This document shows positions 33,727 to 47,000 of a stretch of DNA of 64,000 nt, piece by piece. Every line of letters begins with the position of its first letter. Positions within the stretch are counted from its first letter, which is position 1. The notes under the pieces are model-generated. The model was not told the DNA's origin, did not search any database, and was given only the letters and a program-made list of their open reading frames with translations. Source of the DNA: Allomyces macrogynus ATCC 38327 (Eukaryota > Blastocladiomycota > Blastocladiomycetes > Blastocladiales > Blastocladiaceae); contig GG745374.1 of assembly GCA_000151295.1 (NCBI GenBank), positions 259,704-323,703 on the forward strand, given 5' to 3'. A program made the position numbers and the translations under genes.

Positions 33727-35703
33727 ATGTTGGCCACCGCTGCCGAATCGCTGCCATTCTTGCCAGCCAGCCAAGCCGAACCTGCGACAAACGCGCCAGT
33801 TTTCCCGCGATTTTCGGACCTGCCTGATGATTTGCTGCTCGATGTCGCACAATTTCTGGTTGCAGTGCCGTGCGACGTTCTCGCCTTGGCCGCAACTTGC
33901 GCGTCAGCGCGTATTGCGGTCCTCCCTGCGGCTTACCGCGTTGTATTTGTCCCCGGATTGGGCAACCTGAATCGGCTCGTGCGCTCATTCCAGCAAATGA
34001 CTTTCTCGTGCAGTTCCATGGGCCTCTTGGGCATGTCTCCGCAGCTTCTTGTCCGCAAACTGTTAGCGGGCGATCGAATGGCCGGCCCGACTGATACCAA
34101 AAACGCGTTATTGCTCATGACCTGGGCTCTCGCAGCGTGCCCGAACTGTTATTTCTTGGATTGTTCGTCGCTGATCTGCGTGGAGCCGTTCGATGAAATC
34201 GTGACCGCAATTCTCGCAGTCTTGGGCAATCGCCGCGGTTCGATTCGGCTACCAGCTGGATGTGTGCGCGTGCCGATGTCGCCCATGGGATTGCATTCGC
34301 CGTTCCTCTTGACGATCACGCTCATTGACTTTGACCTTGGCGAGCTTCATGGGGTGTATGAGCGGGTTGACGGGACGGCAGCCGCGAATCAGTGGACGAT
34401 GCTGCCAAGAATGGGACTTCCTTCTTGGGCTTCCGTAAAGCGGTCGTGGATCCTGACCAAGATGGACGCTGTCTCGTTTGATGCCTCCTTCGACGATCTG
34501 CCTATTGGCGAATCTTCTCACGAACAGCGTATTACCTCCCGACACAGAGATGAAACGGAATGGCCAATCAAGGCACACGTCCCTGACCTGACTTCGATTG
34601 TGCATCTCAAGGTGGTTGTCACGATTGACATGCCCTGGGTACTTGCAGATCCTCCAGCATGGACGTCAAGCACACGGGGCCTGACGATTGAGAGTGTGCG
34701 AAAGGGGTATTTGGTGTGTCTTTTGACTGGATTGTGGGCTCGTAAGTGTCGCCGTTGGTACGGTCTCCGATCGTTGAGCATCGTGCACGCGTCGGACGTG
34801 ACGAAAACGTCGGTGTTGGTCACCATGCGCTGTCTGGCCATGTCCCTCCCGCATTTGACCTCGCTCGAACTCGGCGGCCTGGCGAACATTGAGGCCTCGG
34901 CACTCTTTCCAGCCGTCAATGTCGTGGTCGCGTCGTGTCCCCTTCGCCGACTCGTCCTTTCTGGTTTTGTCGCGGCTGTGACGGCCTCCACCAGATCCCA
35001 TACCCGCTCGATGGTCATGCCCAAATTCCAAGCACACCTCCACCGACCAGTCCTGGAAGAACTGCTTCTCGACGCGCATCCTATCCCTTTCTTCCACCTG
35101 ACGGTCGCGATTCGCGCCGACATTGTCGCGCGCCTGCGCTTGCTCAAGGTCCGGCGCTTGACCCTTGTCACGCACACATCCGAAGATGTCTGGTTCCAGG
35201 TGCTTGAACAGTGTACCAGTCCTCCGCGCACTCCACCACCACAACTGATCATGCCGCGTCTGGAAGCCCTGGATTTGACCGTTTGCGAAATACACCCCGG
35301 GTGGCTCCCGGACGCGCCCAACCTACAGTGTCTTGTCCTGATCACGCTCTCGTCATGGAAGACGGCTGCTATGGAGCTCGTTCTCGCTGAATCGTTCCCG
35401 AACCTGACCGACTTGATTTTACCCGGAATGCCCTCCTCCTCTTCCTCGGTCAGGTTCTTGCTCGCAGAGTGGACTGGCGCTCGTTGTGGATTGGTGCGGC
35501 CGCATCGTTTGGCACGCGTTCTTGCCACCCAGCGAGTGGAAATGACGTCCGGGTTTGACGTGGAGCGGGATCCGTGGCTCTTGGCCGGAGATGCGTGGGG
35601 GTTGGATGCGCGGAATGGGCGAGTCGGGCACGCTGGCGAGGAGGTTGGGCGCGTCACGCTGGCGTGGCTGCTCAAGGCGTGGAAACTCGCCGTGCCAGAG
35701 TAA
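33727..35703 (+). CDS. F-box/LRR-like family protein
   Basis: A single exon of 658 residues. The start has an F-box-like segment, RFSDLPDDLLLDVAQFLVAV, followed by ALAATCASARIAVLPAAY, equivalent to the alanine-rich helix after the F-box in the copies at 6.9 and 9.9 kb. The rest is irregular leucine-rich sequence (LPHLTSLELGGLANIEASAL, CPLRRLVLSGFVAA, LEALDLTVCEIHPGWLPDA), ending VTLAWLLKAWKLAVPE, which echoes the VLRAWQL end of the other copies. A substrate-receptor role in an SCF ubiquitin ligase is a guess from architecture. It is the only full-length member here without a broken neighbour copy. Confidence 0.78.
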   Translation: MLATAAESLPFLPASQAEPATNAPVFPRFSDLPDDLLLDVAQFLVAVPCDVLALAATCASARIAVLPAAYRVVFVPGLGNLNRLVRSFQQMTFSCSSMGLLGMSPQLLVRKLLAGDRMAGPTDTKNALLLMTWALAACPNCYFLDCSSLICVEPFDEIVTAILAVLGNRRGSIRLPAGCVRVPMSPMGLHSPFLLTITLIDFDLGELHGVYERVDGTAAANQWTMLPRMGLPSWASVKRSWILTKMDAVSFDASFDDLPIGESSHEQRITSRHRDETEWPIKAHVPDLTSIVHLKVVVTIDMPWVLADPPAWTSSTRGLTIESVRKGYLVCLLTGLWARKCRRWYGLRSLSIVHASDVTKTSVLVTMRCLAMSLPHLTSLELGGLANIEASALFPAVNVVVASCPLRRLVLSGFVAAVTASTRSHTRSMVMPKFQAHLHRPVLEELLLDAHPIPFFHLTVAIRADIVARLRLLKVRRLTLVTHTSEDVWFQVLEQCTSPPRTPPPQLIMPRLEALDLTVCEIHPGWLPDAPNLQCLVLITLSSWKTAAMELVLAESFPNLTDLILPGMPSSSSSVRFLLAEWTGARCGLVRPHRLARVLATQRVEMTSGFDVERDPWLLAGDAWGLDARNGRVGHAGEEVGRVTLAWLLKAWKLAVPE

Positions 35704-35854
35704 ATATTGTCGTGAGCCGCGATCGCGTTTTGGCTATTGAAGAATATGGGAAAGCCGTTGAGAACTGTCGTTGCTGGCTTCTCCACCCGGTATTGATGCG
35801 ACATGTCCAATCTATTCCAAAAACTTAACCACGTTTCCTTTCTTCAGACTTGAC

Positions 35855-38800
35855 CTACAACTCAAACACCTGGTCGAGCCCCTGGTACCCATCGCACATC
35901 AGGTACAGCGTCGAACCCTTACCGAGGTACGGCAGCGTCGCGTTGATCCTCGTGCGCTCGCGGAACTGGAACCGGCGCAGCTCCACTCGCCGCGACACGT
36001 CGGGCAAACCAGGACCCGTCTCGGCGGCACCCTCGGGCGCCGGACCGACCATGAGCAGGTACCACCCTTCGTACTGCACTTTCGGGAACCGCGGCGCGTG
36101 AATGCGCGTGTCTTTAACCGTCTGGTACGCCGGGAACGCACTGCGCCGCGAGACGGTGATACGCACCGTGTTGGCCGCGGTAGTCGCGGGATCGGGCTTG
36201 GGCTTGCCCGAGATCCGCTCCTGCGCGAGATCGATAACGCCGTCGGCCTTTTCAGAGCCCGGCTGGTCGCCGTCGGTCTTTTCCGCTGCCGCCGCCGCCA
36301 CATCCGCAGCGTTCACCTTGAACTGCAAGTCGACGAGCGGCAAGTTGGCCGCGTACTTGAGCAGCGCCGGGTCGTGCTTGAGCGCGCGTTCCGGGCACGC
36401 GAGCAGCTGCGCGATGCACGCCACGTTGCGCGGCAGCTTGTTCCGCTGCACGCTTTTCGGCAGCTGGCCCAAGTTATAGTCGGTGATCCACTGCCCTTGC
36501 TTGATGCTCTGCAGGAGCGTGAGAATCTGCAGCGTCGTTTCTGGCAGACCCTTGTAAACGGCCACGTCAATCATCGCCTGCGCGATTCGCACCGACGAGT
36601 CGACGACCGTGATCGTATCCGTCACGTAATCCACAATCGGTAATGCCGCGTGCGACATGTGCGCCTGAATGAGCAGGTGCGCCTTGAGGTGCGGGCTGTC
36701 CCACGCCGGGAAATGGTGCACGGGCATGGGCAAGTCCTCGGCGAGCGCCTTGTTGAGCAGGTCCTCGTTGTGGCGCACGGGGATCTCAGCGTACTCTTGC
36801 GCGAGGGCGAGCGTATCGAGCAGCCGGCGGTGCGTCGGAACGACGCCGGTCCGAATACTGTAGTGGAAGTGGTCGAGCGTCTGGTACTGCAGGTAGTAGA
36901 AGGACCCGATCGCGCCCATCTTGGTCGGAATCACCTTGTGCCCTTCGAGCTCAATGCACCCAGCCGACTCGAGGTCCTGCAGAACATTGTCGACCATCTT
37001 CGACAGATACACGTTCACGTCCTCGGGCGCCGGCGAGACAAGGTCGTAGTAGGTCGGGTTGCGCTGCAGGCGCCGGTAAAAGTAGGTCCAGGTCACGTAG
37101 TCGAGCGCGTCCTGCTTGCTCTTGATCGTGCCGGTCGCAATCTCGGCGTTCATGTGGTCGTGTAGGAACCTGTGCAGGCTCGACTCGACGGGGAACGGCG
37201 AGTGAAGGAACTTCTTGTAGAAGGCCTTTTTCGAGTCGGTCACAAAGATGCATGCGACACCCTTGTCGTCGTAACCGGGGCGGCCCGCACGGCCCATCAT
37301 TTGCAGCACGTCGGTAATCGGGAAGTCGACATATTTCTTCTTCTTGGCGTCGTAAAACTCGGTGCCCTTGATGCACACCAAGTGCGCGGGCGTGTTGACA
37401 CCCCACGCGAGCGTCGACGTCGCGACTAAAACTTGAATCTTGAGCGAGACGAACAGCTCCTCGACAATGCGCCGGTCCGAGTCGGTCAGACCGGCATGGT
37501 GCAGCCCGATCCCAAACGACAACGAGTGCGCAAGGTTCGTGTCCTTGATGCGCGCGAGCACGTCCTCGAGCGCGTCCTCGTCAATCTTGAGGAAACGTTT
37601 CGGCTGGTCGTCCATGCAACAGTAGCTGATCAAGTCCTGCGCGGTCAATCGAGTCTGCCGGCGCGACGAGACAAACACAATCACGGGCTGCGACGGCGAG
37701 TGCCGCAAAATCGCCGAGTAGGTCGGCTTGTTCATGGTCGCCATGCGCGGGCAGTAGTGCTTGCCCGGGAACCCGTCAATGTACGACTCGAGCTGTACGG
37801 GGCGCACCGAGTGGCGGAAGTTGAACAAGCCCGTGGGCCGGATCCCGAGCCAGTCGGCCAAGTCGCGCGCATTCGCGAGTGCCGTACTGAGCCCAACGAT
37901 CCGAATCGCGTTGCCCGTCGTCTGCGAAATGTAATGCATGCGTGACACAATCACCTCGAGAATCGGGCCGCGCTCGCCCCCGAGCAAGTGGATTTCGTCA
38001 ATGATGACGGTGCGCACGGTCTGCACGTACGACCGCGACCGCCAGTTGCGCGAGACACCGTCCCACTTTTCTGGCGTCGTGATGATAATGTCGGCGCCGA
38101 GAATCGTGTCGAGGTCGGGCGTCACGTCGCCCGTCAACTCGACGATACTGCGGTTCATGGGCGCGAGTTTCTGCCGCCAGTCGTCGACGCGTTCGCGGAC
38201 CAGCGCCTTGAGCGGCGCGATATACACGACCTTGCCGTTGGTCGGGAAGTCGCGGAACGTAGCCCACATGGCGAGCTCTGCGGCTACGGTTTTGCCGGAC
38301 CCGGTCGGCGCGCCGAGAAGCACATTCTCGCGCGAGTGGTAGAGAGTGTGGAACACTTGCGTCTGGATCGGGTTGAAGAACTGGAACTTTTGCGCGCAGA
38401 TCGCTTCGAGCACGGGGTTCTGCAGCGCCGAGATGGGCAGCGGGTTCAGGTTGAGCAAGTCCGTGTGCGGCGTGTAGAGGTCGGGCAAGATCAAGTGGTC
38501 GAGTGTGACCGTGCACATCGACTCGGCGCCGATCCACGTGTCGGACACCCATCGCACGTAGAGCTGCGGCGGCGGCGGGCTCGCAATCGGCAGCTTGAGC
38601 TCCATGTGCACGGGCTCCTGGTGCTTGCTCCGGTGGATCAGGATCTGCTCCGAGTGGTAGAGCGCGCCGTCCGAGTCCTGCACCCAGATCCAGAACGCCT
38701 GCATCTTGCCGTGTACCGCTTCAAGCCAATCAAACTCGGCCGTAATGTCGAGCTGCAGCTCAACGACCGTGCTCGTGATAGGCGCGACACGCGACACAAT

Positions 38801-41800
38801 CTCGAGCGACGGGAACTGCCACGCGCACTGCACGACGATCGGCCCGTACTTTTGGTTGCGAATCAGCTGGCCGGCGTCGGACGGCGTCATTTCGCGCAGG
38901 TCCTCGATCTGCACGTGCTCGAGGTGGCCGAGCTTATCGATAATCTCGAACGGCAAAACTGAGAACTGGCTGAGCGGGTGCTCAAACGGCCACTTGCGGT
39001 GCTCGACCGACTTGCACAGCTTGAGCACCACATCGCATGTCGACGCAAACGACCGGTTGAGCGCAAATTCGAAGAATGCGCGCAAGATACGCGCAGCGTT
39101 TTGCGCGACAAACATGGTGTCGGAAATGAGCGCGAAGTCCTCGAGCGGCGCACGCGAAATGTACGATTGCAGCAGAATGTTGATCTTGGTCGCCGAGTCG
39201 GTCACGGCCACCTCCTTCACGTTGCCGCCCACATTATTCTCGCCCGAAATCGTGGCCTTGACGCGCTGCGTGCGCCGGATCTGGCACGGGCAGTACTGTG
39301 CGAGCAGCTTCGACAGTTCCTTGACCTCCGACTCACGCAGCTTGATCTGGTCAAACTCGACGCACGCGCACAGAAGCACGAGCACGTCGGCCTCAGACAT
39401 GTTATCACGCAACTGGCGGTGCACGAGTTCGACGGTGCCGTACTTGATGTAGTAGTTGGATGCGATGCGGCCAACGTCCTTGGACGCGAGCGTGCCCGTG
39501 TGCGGGTCGTAGACGATCATGTTGGTCAGGAACAGCGTCTTGGCCGCGTCCTCGATCAACTCGCGCCGCTTCGACACGAGCGACGTGTCGTCGTCGGTCA
39601 CGATCCCGTACCGGACAGGATTCTTGCGCATGCGCACGTAGAGGTACGTGTACCCGAGCCACTGGACGGCCTCGTCGACAGTCGTCACGGTGCCGAGCGA
39701 GATTTCGGCATTGAGGTTGTCGACCATGCCCGACGCGAATTGCGACTCGATCGGGTGCTGCTGCGTCATTTGCGACACGTAGTGCGGCAGCTTCTCGAGC
39801 GACGTCTATTCGATGCGAAGCAGAGTCAGTCGTCATTCCTCGAATTTGGCTCGCCAAGTGTAAGTCGCGACGTACCAGAATGTAACCCACACCCTCGCTC
39901 TCAAACTGCGGGCGACCGGCACGCCCGAAAATCTGCAGCACATCGAGAATCCCCACGTCGACAAACGCGCCCTTTTGCGCATCGTAGACGTCGGTACCGC
40001 GAATAATGACGGCGTGCGCCGGCAAGTTGACACCCCACGCGAGCGTGGCCGTGCAGCACAACACCTTGATCATGCCGGCCGCAAATAGCTTCTCCGTTAA
40101 GGAGCGATCGGAACGCAACATCCCGGCATGGTGAATGCCGAACCCTTGGTCAAACAATTCGCGCAGTTCGCGGTTGCGCGACTTGGCCGTTTCGCGGCGC
40201 CAATCGTGGTGCCCTGCCATGCCCGTGCAATCAAACAAGTCAACCTCATCCTCCTGGACGGCAAGTTCGCGCATGGCCTGCGCGGCACGGACCGTATCCT
40301 TGCGCGCGTGCACGAAAATCATGACCTGGTACCCGGCGCGCACCTGCTCGATGCACTTGTCAAAGCACGCGCGGTCGAGGTTGCGCTTCTGCGATGCTGA
40401 ATTCGTCTTGCCCTTGATCCCCAAAAAGTGCTGCGTGAGCGGTACCGGGCGGAACCCGTTATCAAAGAAGAACAGGCCCTTGTACGGGTTCACGCGCAGG
40501 AACGAGGCCACGTCAATGTAGTTGGGCAGCGTCGCCGAAAGTCCGACAATGCGAATCATCGACTGCGTCGACTCGACTTGCCGCTGCGTGCGCGCGACGA
40601 GCGTCTCGAGCACGGTGCCGCGGTCCTCGTGCAGCAGGTGCACTTCGTCGATGATGAGGAGCTTGACCTTTTGCGCGAGCTCCGAGTCACCCGTGGCCTT
40701 ACGCGTGACCACGTCCCATTTCTCGGGCGTCGTGACAATCATTTGCGTGGCCAAGATCTCCTGCTTGGTCATTTGCATGTCGCCCGTCAATTCGCGCACT
40801 TGGATCCCGAGCGGCCGCAGCCGCTTCGAGAATTTCTCGACGACTTCGGCGGCGAGCGCCTTCATGGGCGCGACGTAGATGATTTTGAAGTCGTTCTTGG
40901 CGATGATCGGCTGCCGGTGCTTGACCATGGCCGATTTGCGGTTCTGGTCTGGGAACCGCGCGCCGCGCCGGATGTGCTGCACGGGCGGCCGCTTGGCTCC
41001 TGCTGGCCCGTCGTCGCCCGCGTCGGCATCTTCGTCGAAACCGCCCGGCCCGTCGCCGCCATCGTCCTCTTCGTCAAACTCGGCGTCGGGATCGACCGGC
41101 GCCTTGGCGACCGGCTCCACAGCCTCATCTTCGTCGTCGCCTTCGTTGGCGTCAATCAAGTAATTCGAGATTGTGCGCAGCACCGTGAGCATCGCCACGT
41201 CGGTCTTTCCCGCGCCCGTTGGCGCGCACACGAGCATATTCTCATTCGTCTCAAACGCGATCGGGTAGACGAGCGACTGCACCTTGTTGAGCGACTTGTA
41301 CCCCGGGTACGCCGGCCGAATCCACTTCGGCAGCTTATCGATCGTAATCACTTGCTGTTCCGGCAACGGCGGCGCCTGCTGTGCCGCCGGAATCACGACT
41401 TCCTGGTACTCGGGCTCGTCAATCTGGACCGACCCGGCAGGTAGCGCGTACTTGGCGCCGATCATGATCGTCGAGACGATCGGCCGCCCGCCGGTATGGA
41501 ACACGTGCGGGTAGTTGGGCCCGGACCGGTCGACGATCCCGCCACTTGGCAGTGGCGCGGGACCGCGCATAAGCTGCTCTTCGCGCGCGCGCTTCCAGTC
41601 GTCGAGCTGGTCGGCCTTGCGTTCGGCCTTGGCGGCGCGCAGAATGTCGTACCGGTGCGCGACAAGCTCCGTGATCAGCGGCAGACTGTCGTACCCGAGA
41701 AACTCGAGTAGGTCGGCACTGACGGCGTCGGACGAGGCCGATGCGCCGTCGCGCAAGATGCGCATAATTGTGTCAAAGAGCGTGGAGAGATCGAGCGTCG

Positions 41801-42472
41801 CGTCGGCGCCAAGCGCGAGCTGCTGGTCGATGTGGTTCGCGCAGAGACTGGTGGAGGAAGGGCGTCAGAAGTTGGTGCGCTTGGACACAGATGCAGTTCG
41901 CGGAAACAATCGTACCGGAAAAGCCACTCGCTACTGTACGGCTCGACACCGTCCATGGCCACGTCCAGCGCGCCGCCATCGTCGTGGTTGGCATTGACCA
42001 CGTCTTCGGCCCATGCCGCCGTATCAAACCTCTTCTTGCCCCCGTCAACGCGCACATCAAGCGACGACTCGAACCCGGCCTGTTCCAGCTCGGCGAGGAC
42101 GTTGGCGGGAATCAGCAAAAAAGGGTCCTTCTCGTCGTTCAGCTCGGTCTGGTTGGCGGCATTCGTGACGCGCTGTACGAGCTCGTCCCATTCGGCGTCG
42201 ACGGGCGAGTCGAATCCGTTCAGTGACGATGGGCCCGGGATCGCGGATCGCAAGAAAGCGGGCGGGTCGGGCGCGTAGAGCGCGGCCTTGCGCGCCTGGT
42301 AGGTGAACGAATGCAGTGGCGAGTCGGCGTGCAAGTGGCCGGCGTCGGCGTCGGCAACGGCAAACGAGGCCTCGACGAGACTGAAGGGCATGTTGGCCGC
42401 GTGGTCCATGATGGTATCGGTGTTGAAAGAGCGGCGGTTTGGCGTTGGTTGGTCGGTCAATGTACTTGGCAC
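35855..42472 (-). CDS. SLH1: Slh1/ASCC3-type tandem Ski2-like RNA helicase
   Basis: Minus-strand exons 42472–41889, 41847–39876 and 39805–35855, in phase, 2168 residues (an in-frame ATG at 42409 is an alternative start). There are two helicase cassettes. The first has APTGAGKT, DEVHLLHEDRGT, GLSATLPNY and QIFGRAGRPQF; the second has GAPTGSGKT, DEIHLLGGERGP and MMGRAGRPGYDD. Each is followed by a Sec63-like unit (IESQFASGMVDNLNAEISLG; VESSLHRFLHDHMNAEIATG). The wording around motif I (NENMLVCAPTGAGKT) and the N-terminal LEFLGYDSLPLITELVAHR fit Slh1/ASCC3 better than Brr2. Slh1 is the helicase of the RQT complex that splits collided ribosomes; animal ASCC3 also acts in alkylation repair. Both ATPase sites look intact. 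A strongly acidic insert sits between motifs I and Ia of the first cassette (about 41155–40900). Intron 1 is 41 bases. Confidence 0.95.
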
Positions 42473-42830
42473 TTGGTATTCAGTTGGTGGCCATGTGCAA
42501 ACTCGAGGGCCTCGCGCCGTTATGAAGTGACCGCCGGCAGCAGATCGTCGGAGTCGAATGAATCAAACGAGCGTCCTCTGCGTGTTGCGCCGGGTTATTT
42601 GCTGGTGGCAGCGTCGTTGACGAGGTGGTCGTGGTGGCCAGCCGCCGACTGGATAAAACTTGGTCACGGACGCGATCAACGAAGTCGGCTGGACCCACGG
42701 CTGCATCCTGAACTTGAATTGACACACGAAACCACCACTCAACTGCAAGAAAATCCAATCTCATTTTGTTTCTCAGCACTTTGATGATAGCGACCAAGAT
42801 AACATGACGTCTATGTATGAATCTCATCGA
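42473..42830. other. intergenic, TRAPPC2L 3' flank and SLH1 promoter
   Basis: Both neighbours read leftward. No clear promoter motif or supported gene was seen. Confidence 0.45.
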
Positions 42831-43548
42831 TCAGCTCGCCACAGGGGCCGCGAGCGTCTGCAGCCGCGCGCGGAACCGCGGCGAGGCCACCATTTGCGTC
42901 GAGTCCGGGTCGTAGAACGGGTTGCCGAGCAAATCAATGTAGGCCGAGTGGATCACGTCGAATGCCTACACAACAAGGTGGAGAAGGAAGCGTTGATGAG
43001 CGCAGTGCACGGTGCGCAATCGTCCAAACGACATCGAGGCTCACGTACCGCCTTGACTTCGCTGTCTTTGGTCGGGACGGTGGTCGGAATCACAATGAGG
43101 AACTTGACGCGCGTGTTGGTCATGTAGCCGTAACTGAAAGAAGAAGAGCAAACGAGCAGGTGTCAGCGCTTCGCTAGTCGCGTGAACGCAGCTCACGAGC
43201 ATTTGAATCCGTACACGTTTTGGCTCTCGATGGTGCAGAGCAGGCCCAAGTAGAGGTCGCCCGACTTGGACCCGGACCGCAGCTTCTCGTCGACATAGTC
43301 ACACGACATGTGGGCCAAGTAGTGATACTTGAGCTCTTGGTCGGCCGCATTTCCGAAAGTTTGGATCAGCAACGGGTTGTTCTGTTGGCCGAGCAAATGA
43401 CACATCAGCACCATCATCGTTCATGTTTGCAAGCACGGGCACACGATATCGACAAACATCCTACCTGCTTGCCGACGACGGCAATGCATGCGATGCCGTT
43501 TGGGTACCGCGGGACCGGGATGGTGCTTGTTGGGCGCGAATAGGACAT
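42831..43548 (-). CDS. TRAPPC2L: TRAPPC2L / Tca17-like TRAPP subunit
   Basis: Minus-strand exons 43548–43465, 43381–43215, 43133–43049 and 42965–42831, 156 residues. After a short Pro-rich start the sedlin-fold sequence is clear: GIACIAVVGKQNNPLLIQTF, LKYHYLAHMSCDYVDEKL, DLYLGLLCTIESQNVYGYMTN (splice placed so VYGYMTN is continuous), VKFLIVIP, then AFDVIHSAYIDLLGNPFYDP at the end. This matches TRAPPC2L (yeast Tca17), a subunit of TRAPP complexes acting as Rab GEFs at the Golgi. The second donor was chosen as GTACGG; the alternative GTGAGC would insert six residues. It shares a divergent upstream region with ELP1. Confidence 0.9.
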
Positions 43549-44058
43549 GATGCGCGTCGAAGATGGCCTGGTCAAGTCGGAAAACGCGGCCAGTTGCAAT
43601 AACCATCAGCTTTCGTGTTCATGAACCGTGAAGCTCTCGGGAATCGACAGGCATTGAGAGATCTTGCACGGTCGGAGGCAGACGTCAGGGCGCGCTTCTG
43701 CTGACTCCAGTTGGGCATCAGCAGCATTCTCCTACAGCCGCAATCGACTGGTGGCTTTGACCAGTACTTTTGGCTCGTAAATTGCTTGACCACAGATTGA
43801 TGATTGCAGCGGGTCCTCGCCACAGATGCTGGCTCCGTAATGGTGTTGTTGCTTGCTGCAGCTGCAACGAATGTCCGCCACTTAGCGTTGACCAAAGCAC
43901 AAGGACGCGGTCTGCTGGTTCAAGTCACTCGCACGTGCGGCTGGGCCTTTGCATCTGGCCGACGACTTTGCTGCACCCAACCACTGTTGGCCAACCCAAC
44001 CGTGATCCCGAGCAACAATACTCGCTTTGGAGCAAGATCCCTCTGCAAAAGGGCCACG
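43549..44058. promoter_or_regulatory. divergent promoter region (TRAPPC2L / ELP1)
   Basis: 510 bases between two start codons facing away from each other. An open plus-strand frame runs through much of it into ELP1, but family length and the MRSLTLLREAW start place the ELP1 start at 44059. Confidence 0.5.
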
Positions 44059-47000
44059 ATGCGGTCGCTCACTCTTTTGCGCGAAGCGTGGGCCTCGCTG
44101 CCGGGCACTGCTCTTGCCGTCGCACACGATGCGGCCAGCCACCGCGCCTTTGCTGCCATGGACGCGGGCGGCTTCCTCGAAGTCATCGAGATTGCCGAAA
44201 ATGGAGTATGAATCATGATCGACCTTGTCCACCCGCGTGGTGTCATGCTGATCGTCGTCAACTTGCGCTCCAGGACTTGTCCCCCGTGGGCGCGCTCGAC
44301 CAAGTTCCTAACGGCAAGCTCACGTCCTTCACCTACCTCGCCGAAGATGACGTGCTGGTCCTCTCCTTTGCCAGCGGCGAGCTCGTGCGTCTCGCTGCCG
44401 ACGGCACGCCCTCCCCCGTTGGCACCGTTGACGGCGGTGTCCTGGCCATGGCGTGGGCGCCCGACGAGGAGCTCGTCGTGCTCGTGACGGGTTTGGGGCG
44501 GTACATGGTCATGACCAAGGACTTTGATGCGCTGCACGAGGCGCCCATTGAGACCGACGCGCACGGCGACCAAGTGCCTGTCTCGGTCGGGTGGGGGCGC
44601 AAGGAGACGCAGTTCCATGGCTCGGCAGGCAAGCAAGCTGCGCTCGCCAAGGACCCGTCAACGGCGCGGCAGTCGCCCGACGACGACCAGGCGCCGCGAA
44701 TCACCTGGACGGGCGACGGCGCGCAGTTTGCGATCTCGTCGGTCGATGCAGCCGCCGTGGCCAAGCGCACAATCCGCGTCTACGCGCGCGACGGCGCGCT
44801 CCAGTCAACGTCGGAACTCGTCGACCAGCTCGAACATGTTCTTGCGTGGCGGCCTGTCGGGAACTTGATTGTCTCGTCGCAGCGGCTGCCTAACAAGCAC
44901 CAGATTGTGTTTTTCGAGCCGAATGGCCTCCGGCACGGCGAGTTTGCGCTACGCCCAACGTGCCCGGCGACAAAGGAGGGCCACATCACGCTGCGCGAGC
45001 TCGCATGGAACATGGACTCGACAGTGTTGCTCGTCTGGGCCGAGCACACGGGCATGCCGCACCCGCACCACACGCTGCAGCTCTGGACCATGAACAACTA
45101 CCACTGGTACCTGAAGCAGTGCATTGAGCTGCCCGTCGTGACCTCCGCTTCGTGGGACGCAGCCAGTCCGCTGACGCTCCACGTCACGACCAACGACGCC
45201 TACCTGCACTACGAGTGGGCGTGGGAGGTGTTCCGGTCGCCCGTCACGCACGTGGCACATGCCGCGTCGGTGGCCGTGATTGATGGGTCGGCCGTCCTGC
45301 ACACGCCGTTCAAGATCATGAACGTGCCGCCACCGTACTCAGCGTCGCGGCTGGCCGTCGACTGGCCCGTTAAGTCGGTCGCGTTCTGCCAGCACTCAGA
45401 CCATCTCGAGCGGGTCGCGCTGTTGTCGGGGTGGAACGGGTGCCATCTCGAGATTTTCGATCCCAAGACGGCGCGGGCCAACGCGTTCCAGCAAACTGGG
45501 ACGGTCGAGTACGTGCTCTCATCTTGCAGGGACAGAGTTTGCCGAAATGTGATCATTCTCACTTGCCCCCCGTTCATAGCGTCGATTTGGACAACGCCCA
45601 CCTGCGCCAGCTGCACTTCATCGACGCGCACGCGCTGCTTGCGCTCGCCTACGACCCGATCGGCCACGTCGACAAGCTCGTGCGGATCGAGCTCGACCCG
45701 ACGACCTTGACCGCGACTGAAGTCTCCGAGACCCTGCTCGACTTCCCGTGCTACCGCCTGTGCACGGGCCGCGGCCGCGTCTTCCTCGAAACCGTCGACG
45801 GCACCGTCTATGCGGCGCACTTTGACGCCAACACCGACGAGTACCGGCTCGACCGGTTTGTCGATTTCTTGACCCCGTGCGCGTGGATGGCCGTGGTCGC
45901 GTCCGACACGGACGATTCGGAAGTGCAGGTCGTCGGGCTCACGGCGCGGTCCAAGCTCTACGCGGGCGACACGACGCTCTCGGTCGAGTGCCAGTCGTTC
46001 CTCGTGCACGCGCAGTTTCTGATTTTCACGACTCTCAGCCACACGGCGCATTTCGTGCCCGTGCGCGCGGTCCTGGACGGGAAACTCCCGCCGAACGTGG
46101 AGACGCGCGCGGTCGAGCGCGGCGCGCAAATCGTGACGGCGCACCCGTTCGGGACGGGGTTGGTTCTGCAAATGCCTCGCGGCAACCTCGAAACGATCCA
46201 TCCGCGCCCGCTGGTGCTGCGGACGCTGGCGGCCGACGTGGCGGCCGGTGCCTGGCGCGCGGCGTTTGTCAAGTGCCGACAGCACCGGATCGAGTTCAAT
46301 GTGCTCGTGGACCTGGATATGCCGCGGTTCATGCAGGCCGTGCCCGAAGTGATCAAGCAGTTGAATTCGGTCGAGTACCTGAACCTGCTCCTGTCATCGC
46401 TCAAGCGCGACGATATCATCGAGACGACGTACACGGCGCTTGAGTCCGCGACGCGGCACAAGCAATCTGAGTCCGACAAGGCCGGGAAAGTGAACCGGAT
46501 CTGCGACGCTGTGCGCACTGAGCTCGAGCAGGACGGGGCGCGTTACCCGCTGGCGACATGGATTTCGAGCATTGTCACCACGCACAGCAAGAAGACGCCG
46601 CCGCACGTCGAGGAAGCCTTGACGCTGATCAAGCAGCTGTCGGTGACGCACGCTGATGTGGCCGACAAGGCGCTCAAGTACACGATTTTCCTGGTGAACG
46701 TCGACACGCTCTACAATGTCGCCCTCGGGATGTACGACTTTGCGCTGGTGCTCATGGTCGCGCAACAGTCACACAAGGACCCGCGCGAGTACCTGGCGTT
46801 CCTCGGGGAACTCAAGCAGTTGCCCGACGCGTATCGCAAGTATAAGATCGACACGCACCTCGAACGGTTCCCGCGCGCGTTTGCGCACTTGCTCGATGCC
46901 GGCGACGCGTACTTTGCCGAAGCGATCGCGTTCATGCAGCGGCACGGGCTCTACGCGCAGGCGATCAAGTACTACTCGGCGCGGCCCGACTGCGACGACC

